A stretch of 64,000 bases of DNA, taken from assembly GCF_003443535.1 (NCBI RefSeq), contig NZ_CP031946.1:496001-560000 (forward strand). The letters run 5' to 3'. The position numbers and the translations under genes were made by a program. Below the pieces are notes generated by a model that was not told the origin of the DNA, made no database searches, and saw nothing but the letters and a program-made list of their open reading frames with translations. This document shows, in pieces, positions 58,422-64,000 of the stretch. The DNA comes from Ruegeria sp. AD91A. Its GTDB lineage: Bacteria; Pseudomonadota; Alphaproteobacteria; Rhodobacterales; Rhodobacteraceae. Position 1 is the stretch's first letter. Every line of letters begins with the position of its first letter.

Positions 58422-58819
58422 TCTTTGCTCAAGCGGTCGGCCTTTTTCCGAACCAGAACTGTGCGCAGATCGTGCATCGCCATCAGCAACCTGTCGGTCA
58501 CATCCTCAAGCTGTTCATCGCTTGCCTTGGACTGCGCCCATTGCGTGGTCAGATTCAGATAGTCGACAGCGCGGTGAATATCGTCAATGTCGCGCTGGGC
58601 CAGTACAACCCGGCGCTCTTCCATCCATTGGGCGATCTCTGCCTGATCCCGTTCGGACAAAGCCCGTTGCCCGTGCGGCTTGACCTCGCCGTTGCGGATG
58701 TTGACGACGGCTATCTGATCCATCTCAATCCGGCGTTGGCGGTTTTCTGTATCGATCCGAAACACGACGGCCCCGTTCTCACGGATGCGAAAGTAGTATT
58801 CGGGAAGGTCTGCAGACAT
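58418..58819 (-). CDS. Conserved-looking hypothetical protein
   Basis: I do not recognise this 133-residue soluble protein. It begins SADLPEYYFRIRENGAVVF and continues with charged helices (ALSERDQAEIAQWMEERR, DDIHRAVDYLNLTTQWA). GAGGTGAAC precedes the ATG at 58819. It starts two bases after the aminotransferase stop, so the two are co-transcribed, but a metabolic link is not evident. No membrane segments or metal motifs. Confidence 0.75.
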   Translation of the reverse strand: MSADLPEYYFRIRENGAVVFRIDTENRQRRIEMDQIAVVNIRNGEVKPHGQRALSERDQAEIAQWMEERRVVLAQRDIDDIHRAVDYLNLTTQWAQSKASDEQLEDVTDRLLMAMHDLRTVLVRKKADRLSKD

Positions 58820-58821
58820 GT

Positions 58822-60045
<1,224 letters not shown>

Positions 60046-60116
60046 TCAACCCGACTGTCATAGGGTGCGTCGGAATGACGATCAAGCCGTATGGACAATG
60101 TGAATTGGAGACCCGA

Positions 60117-60509
60117 ATGAATGAAGAAAAAGACTGGTATGGACCGGACTCTGCGACATTCGGGGACCGTTTGGCTGGCGCTCGCGAAGCGGCCGGAATG
60201 ACCCAGGCCGAGTTGGCGCGTCGACTTGGTGTCAAGAAGACGACGATTGCCGATTGGGAAAACGATCTGTCCGAGCCACGCGCGAACCGATTGTCGATGA
60301 TGGCGGGTCTGGTTAACGTCTCGATCATGTGGCTGCTGACCGGCGAGGGGGAAGGCATGGATGCCCCGGTGGGAGAGGGCGAAGGCGGTATGGAACTGTC
60401 AACCGCCGTGGCTGAACTGCGCGCCATTCGGGGCGAGATGCGGGTTTGTGCCGAACGTGCGGCGCGGCTGGAAAAGAAAATGCGCCTGATGCTGGAGCAG
60501 AAGAATTGA
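60117..60509 (+). CDS. XRE-family helix-turn-helix regulator
   Basis: A 130-residue DNA-binding protein. The HTH spans about residues 16-70 (FGDRLAGAREAAGMTQAELA, then RRLGVKKTTIADWENDLSEPR). The start at 60117 is fixed by TTGGAGACCCGA. The C-terminus forms a short coiled coil (AELRAIRGEMRVCAERAARLEKK). Its stop overlaps the TTG start of sdhE, so both are translated together. Confidence 0.9.
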   Translation: MNEEKDWYGPDSATFGDRLAGAREAAGMTQAELARRLGVKKTTIADWENDLSEPRANRLSMMAGLVNVSIMWLLTGEGEGMDAPVGEGEGGMELSTAVAELRAIRGEMRVCAERAARLEKKMRLMLEQKN

Positions 60510-60763
60510 GTGAACCCCGGGACGTACGCATCAAGCGAATGAAAATGCGATCCATGCGGCGCGGGATTAAAGAAATGGACATTATCCTGTCCGCTTATGC
60601 AGATCGCAATCTGGCTGATATGGATGCGGCTGGGCTGGATGTTTTTGATGCGCTGCTGCACGAAAACGATCAGGACCTCTATCAATGGGTCACTGGTCAG
60701 GTGCGGCCACCGGCGCAGTTTGCCAGTTTGGTTTCAAGCATCGCGCAGACCTTTCAGAAATAA
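60506..60763 (+). CDS. sdhE: Succinate dehydrogenase assembly factor SdhE (FAD assembly factor 2 family)
   Basis: An 85-residue protein of the SdhE/SDHAF2 (DUF339) family that helps attach FAD to succinate dehydrogenase. Conserved blocks are IKRMKMRSMRRGIKEMDIIL (the RGxxE motif) and FDALLHENDQDLYQWVTG. Translation most likely starts at TTG 60506, which overlaps the XRE stop (TTGA). The chromosomal pairing with an XRE regulator and aspC is common in Rhodobacteraceae (inference from memory). Confidence 0.88.
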   Translation: MSEPRDVRIKRMKMRSMRRGIKEMDIILSAYADRNLADMDAAGLDVFDALLHENDQDLYQWVTGQVRPPAQFASLVSSIAQTFQK

Positions 60764-60840
60764 GAAAATACCAGCTTAACCGATTTTTCGGACTTTCAGG
60801 TCATCGTGCCTCAAACAGCACGACTGAATCGGAGGGTCGG

Positions 60841-61338
60841 ATGAGTATGGAAATGCAGGTCTCTGGGCTGGGAGCCAAGGGGTTCATGACCAGCTATCTT
60901 GAGGCGCTGGCCCTGGTGGAACGGCTGCACCGGTTGCTGCTGGACGTCATCAAGGATGAATTCGAGCGCGTTGGCGTGCTGGAAATCAACGCGGTTCAGG
61001 CGTTGCTGCTGTTCAATATTGGTGATCATGAAGTGACGGCGGGTGAGCTGAAGAGCCGCGGCTACTATCAGGGCAGCAATGTCAGCTACAACCTCAAGAA
61101 ACTGGTTGAGATGGGGTATATGCACCACCAGAGATGCGAGATAGATCGCCGCTCTGTTCGCGTTCGTCTGACGCCAACAGGCAGGGAAATCCGCAACATA
61201 GTATCCGACCTGTTTGCGCGTCACGCCGAAGGATTGCAAAGCAGAGGAGTGTTGGAGTTGGAAGGTATCGAAGACATCACCACGTCGCTGCGCCGCGTGG
61301 AGCGGTATTGGACGGACCAGATCAGATACATCTACTGA
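60841..61338 (+). CDS. MarR/winged-helix family regulator (LdtR-like)
   Basis: A 165-residue winged-helix protein beginning MSMEMQVSGLGAKGF, with ALALVERLHRLLLDVIKDEFER, INAVQALLLFNIGDHEVTAGEL and the DNA-reading SRGYYQGSNVSYNLKKLVEMGY. This resembles LdtR-type MarR regulators of Rhizobiales/Rhodobacterales that control L,D-transpeptidase genes, but no such gene is adjacent, so I leave the symbol blank. CGGAGGGTCGG precedes the ATG. Confidence 0.87.
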   Translation: MSMEMQVSGLGAKGFMTSYLEALALVERLHRLLLDVIKDEFERVGVLEINAVQALLLFNIGDHEVTAGELKSRGYYQGSNVSYNLKKLVEMGYMHHQRCEIDRRSVRVRLTPTGREIRNIVSDLFARHAEGLQSRGVLELEGIEDITTSLRRVERYWTDQIRYIY

Positions 61339-61344
61339 CTGGGG

Positions 61345-61388
61345 CTGTGCATCGGACGGAATCAAAACCGTCCTGCACTGATGCACAG
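61345..61388. other. Long imperfect hairpin after the MarR-type gene
   Basis: CTGTGCATCGGACGG (61345-61359) can pair with CCGTCC (61368-61373) and GATGCACAG (61380-61388), with TGCACT bulged on one side and an AATCAAAA loop. There is no T-run. Possible mRNA-end structure or protein site between convergent genes. Confidence 0.45.
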
Positions 61389-61455
61389 GCTTGGCGGCCT
61401 TGCTCAAATGCCGGTCCAGGGAACGGACCCGTGACAGCAGCAAACAGACGCGGAG

Positions 61456-62157
61456 TTATTGTGAGTCTTCATCGAGCGCACCAATCTGCATACCGCTCAA
61501 CTCCCGTTTCAGCTTTTTTCGCATGGCCCGTTCAAAATCCTCGAACCCCTGAGCGACTTCCAAAAAGGCGCCAGGACCATGCAAGACATTGTTTTCAAAG
61601 AAGGGAATCAGATAGAGTTCGCCTTCAAAATCAGCCGCGTTGATCACGAGACCATTCACCACAACGTCCTGAAAGGGGAAGTGCCGATAGGCTATCTGCG
61701 GCCCGTAGCCATCGTTGTTGGAGCCATCCCCGGACAGATCAATTGTTTGAAACAAGCACTCGGGTGCTTGATTCATCAAGGCGGACCCGAAGGCAAGGGC
61801 ATAGCCCATGGCGGTCGCGGATCCGGTATCCGATCGTACTGAATCACTTATCTGACCGGATGCGAAAAGCAGGTCAGAAATATCTTCGATCAGCAACCAA
61901 TTCAAAATGACATGCTGCGTGGAACGTCCGCTCCATTCGTAAACAGCTAAGGCAACCGGCATGGGAGAAGAGAAAAAGGCCTCTTGCACGTCGGGTGCGA
62001 TCAGCGCGGCGGCCAGTCCCTGCCGTTGCAGCAAGTCTTCGGCCTCATCGACCGAAACTGAAATGTCCATCGCCAGTGCAAGGGCCAGACGACATTGTTC
62101 AGCCTTGATCGGGCTGGCCAGGACGGCCAACCCAAGTGTTATGACCCACCGGATCAC
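61456..62157 (-). CDS. DUF1194 family exported protein (VWA-like)
   Basis: A 233-residue protein with signal peptide MIRWVITLGLAVLASPIKAE. The DUF1194 pattern includes a MIDAS-like LALAMDISVSVDEAED, the central ALAVYEWSGRSTQHVILNW and TIDLSGDGSNNDGYGP. It is predicted to be periplasmic and to bind a divalent metal as von Willebrand A domains do. Function unknown. It overlaps the upstream glyoxalase gene by ATGA. Confidence 0.88.
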   Translation of the reverse strand: MIRWVITLGLAVLASPIKAEQCRLALALAMDISVSVDEAEDLLQRQGLAAALIAPDVQEAFFSSPMPVALAVYEWSGRSTQHVILNWLLIEDISDLLFASGQISDSVRSDTGSATAMGYALAFGSALMNQAPECLFQTIDLSGDGSNNDGYGPQIAYRHFPFQDVVVNGLVINAADFEGELYLIPFFENNVLHGPGAFLEVAQGFEDFERAMRKKLKRELSGMQIGALDEDSQ

Positions 62158-62582
62158 CAGTGGCCGACGCTTTCCATGCTAATCCAAGGTTCCTTGGGCT
62201 CCAGAGCATCGCCGTTTTGCAGAAGCTCGATCGAGATATTGTCGGGCGATCGCACAAAGGCCATACGACCGTCACGCGGAGGTCGATTGATCGTAACACC
62301 ATTGTCCTGAAGGTGCCGGCAAACTTCGTAGATGTTGTCGACGCCGTAAGCGAGGTGGCCGAAGTGGCGGCTGTCGCTGGGCAGGTCGTCATCACCGTCC
62401 CAATTGTAGGTCAGTTCAATCGGAGCGTCTTCTTGTCCCGGAGGGGCCATGAAAACCAGTGAAAAGCGCCCGGCTTCACTGTCATAGCGGCGTGTCTCCT
62501 TCAGGCCCAGAAGTTCATAAAACGCCATGGATTTTTCCAGATCCTTCACGCGGACCATGGTGTGAAGATATGTCAGCGCCAT
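62154..62582 (-). CDS. VOC family protein, glyoxalase I-like
   Basis: A 142-residue metalloenzyme of the vicinal oxygen chelate fold. Likely metal ligands are His7 (LHTMVRV), Glu56 (IELTYNW), His75 (HLAYGV) and Glu in SIELLQNG, as in lactoylglutathione lyase. It would detoxify methylglyoxal-glutathione adduct to S-lactoylglutathione. Length matches GloA. It is first in a two-gene operon with DUF1194. Confidence 0.9.
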   Translation of the reverse strand: MALTYLHTMVRVKDLEKSMAFYELLGLKETRRYDSEAGRFSLVFMAPPGQEDAPIELTYNWDGDDDLPSDSRHFGHLAYGVDNIYEVCRHLQDNGVTINRPPRDGRMAFVRSPDNISIELLQNGDALEPKEPWISMESVGHW

Positions 62583-62756
62583 TTGGCCATCCTTTTCGAC
62601 TCAGTTTGCAAACAGCTTAGCGCGCCAACCTAGTGTGTCGAGAGCGCTGGGTATGGCGAATTGAAAATTGCGCGGGTTGCGGCATATATCGCGGTTCCGG
62701 TGTTGCGATTGGCGAGATATAGTAGGGGGCGACTCATTGCCAGAAAGGAAAATTTG

Positions 62757-63665
62757 ATGCCGCTGTCCGCTGACCAACAGGCCGAGATCGAAGCGCAACG
62801 TGCGCAATCGCATCCCACTCGTCGCGTCGTTTCAGCGGGAATGGAAGATCACCTGTATACCGCGCATCAGGTTCTGGATCACGGTTTTGTTCGCGTCATT
62901 GACTACATGGGCGATGACGCCGCTATCTGTCAGGCTGCACGTGTGTCTTACGGCAAAGGAACCAAATCAGTTCAGAATGACGAAGGTCTGATCCGGTATC
63001 TGATGCGGCACTGGCATTCGACCCCTTTCGAAATGTGCGAGGTCAAACTGCATGTGAAGCTGCCGGTCTTCGTGGCGCGGCAGTGGATTCGGCACCGCAC
63101 GGCCAATGTAAATGAGTATTCGGCGCGGTATTCGATTCTGGATCGTGAGTTCTATATTCCCGCACCCGAACATGTCGCCGCCCAATCAGAGGTGAACAAT
63201 CAGGGCCGTGGCTCGGCTCTGGAAGGGGAAGAGGCTGCACGTGTCCTGGACATCCTGAAGGCAGACAGTGCCCGGTGTTACGACAATTACGAGGCGATGA
63301 TCAGTCAGGGCGGGCAGCAGGGTCTGGCACGTGAACTGGCGCGGATGAACCTGCCCGCAAACATCTATACGCAGTGGTACTGGAAGGTCGACCTTCACAA
63401 CCTGTTCCACTTCCTGCGATTGCGCGCTGACCCTCATGCTCAGTTCGAAATCCGCGTCTACGCTGATGCGATGTGCAAGATCGTCGCCGACTGGGTACCA
63501 TTTGCCTACAAGGCCTTCGAAGATTACCGCCTTGGTGCCGTCAACCTGTCCGCTCAGATGGTCGAAAGCCTGCGGCGCATGCTGGCGGGCGATGACGTCA
63601 CACAGGAAAGCTCGGGTATGACGGCTCGAGAATGGCGCGAGTTCGAAGAGATCATTCGCAAATAG
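62757..63665 (+). CDS. thyX: Flavin-dependent thymidylate synthase ThyX
   Basis: A 302-residue enzyme converting dUMP to dTMP with FAD, NADPH and methylenetetrahydrofolate. The signature [15 protein letters not shown] (RHR-x7-S) is present, together with [22 protein letters not shown] and [29 protein letters not shown]. The ATG at 62757 is preferred because AAGGAAAA precedes it; the frame continues upstream with non-ThyX sequence. It is a normal core gene and stands alone. Confidence 0.96.
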   Translation: MPLSADQQAEIEAQRAQSHPTRRVVSAGMEDHLYTAHQVLDHGFVRVIDYMGDDAAICQAARVSYGKGTKSVQNDEGLIRYLMRHWHSTPFEMCEVKLHVKLPVFVARQWIRHRTANVNEYSARYSILDREFYIPAPEHVAAQSEVNNQGRGSALEGEEAARVLDILKADSARCYDNYEAMISQGGQQGLARELARMNLPANIYTQWYWKVDLHNLFHFLRLRADPHAQFEIRVYADAMCKIVADWVPFAYKAFEDYRLGAVNLSAQMVESLRRMLAGDDVTQESSGMTAREWREFEEIIRK

Positions 63666-63725
63666 AACTTGAATTCGCACAGCGGTAGTTTATCCGGATT
63701 GTCATGGGATCGGAACACTGGTTCC

Positions 63726-64000
63726 ATGGCTCTTTTACTCAAGCTTGCGAATATTTCACGTGTGCCCGGGCTTGCATTGCATGTGCAGGCTGACGGCTCA
63801 TTGCTTGGATTTGGTGAGGACTGTCGCACGTTTGCTCCAGAAACTAGAACGGCAATTCTGAGCGGAAGGTGTGGCAACGTGCGTGCGCGGGCCCAGGCAG
63901 TTTGCATAAGTCTGGACTATCCGGCTTGGGGGCTCGACCGCGGTCGTGACATACGCGAACGGGGTTTCCAGCACCGCGAAAAAGGACACAGACCAATACT
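63726..64000 (+). CDS. Possible partial ORF at right edge
   Basis: An ATG at 63726 opens a frame of about 91 codons (MALLLKLANISRVPGLALHV...) that runs off the window. No ribosome-binding site and no family recognised; third-position GC bias is weak, so it may be chance. Confidence 0.22.
   Translation, partial: MALLLKLANISRVPGLALHVQADGSLLGFGEDCRTFAPETRTAILSGRCGNVRARAQAVCISLDYPAWGLDRGRDIRERGFQHREKGHRPI

Overview
The window looks like a chromosomal segment of a Roseobacter-group alphaproteobacterium (Rhodobacteraceae). Supporting signs are the many ABC uptake systems, the glycine-betaine-type transporter next to MttB-like and dimethylglycine-dehydrogenase-like genes, ThyX, PPK2, SdhE, and FnrL-type promoter boxes. 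No rRNA, tRNA or CRISPR array was seen. Assignments come from reading protein sequences by eye; no database search was run.

Left block (1-7137): two divergent operons around an RpiR-type regulator. Leftward run an N-formylglutamate-amidohydrolase-like enzyme, an isochorismatase-fold cysteine hydrolase and a Liv-type ABC transporter (LivG, binding protein, LivF, LivH cut by the window edge). Rightward run the regulator and a glutamine-synthetase-like ligase. Together they look like an uptake and breakdown route for an amide or N-acyl/gamma-glutamyl compound that I cannot name.

Accessory block (7264-28630): two IS6-family elements in the same orientation flank about 20 kb. The left copy is intact; the right copy is dead. 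Inside are a decayed phage terminase, a DUF2950/DUF3300 pair, an orphan amino-acid-binding protein, tandem cysteine-conserved exported paralogs next to a DUF3604 metal hydrolase, and a stress set: SnoaL-like protein, two universal stress proteins, a truncated Hsp20, an FHA-like/trypsin-like membrane protease, BT1-like and APC transporters, cytochrome c, a CPA antiporter and a phasin-like protein. Four FnrL/Dnr-like boxes lie in this block, suggesting low-oxygen control of part of it.

Polyol/sugar block (28794-40466): after a MOSC protein, a ten-gene operon encodes an ABC transporter with two ATPases and a 62-residue membrane protein, a dihydroxyacetone-kinase-type kinase, a LacI regulator, a xylose-isomerase-like TIM barrel and a Gfo/Idh/MocA oxidoreductase. 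Two matching 18-bp palindromes precede it.

Amine block (40589-55663): a cupin, flavin amine oxidase and TetR operon with a palindromic operator; a ProX/ProV/ProW-like transporter; two convergent ureohydrolases; an MttB-like methyltransferase divergent from a dimethylglycine-dehydrogenase/GcvT fusion; a LysR regulator; and an AhpD-like protein. This suggests uptake and breakdown of methylated amines and/or guanidino compounds.

Right block (56020-64000): ordinary core genes: PPK2, a MATE exporter, an aspartate aminotransferase, small regulators, SdhE, a DUF1194 protein, a glyoxalase-like protein and ThyX.
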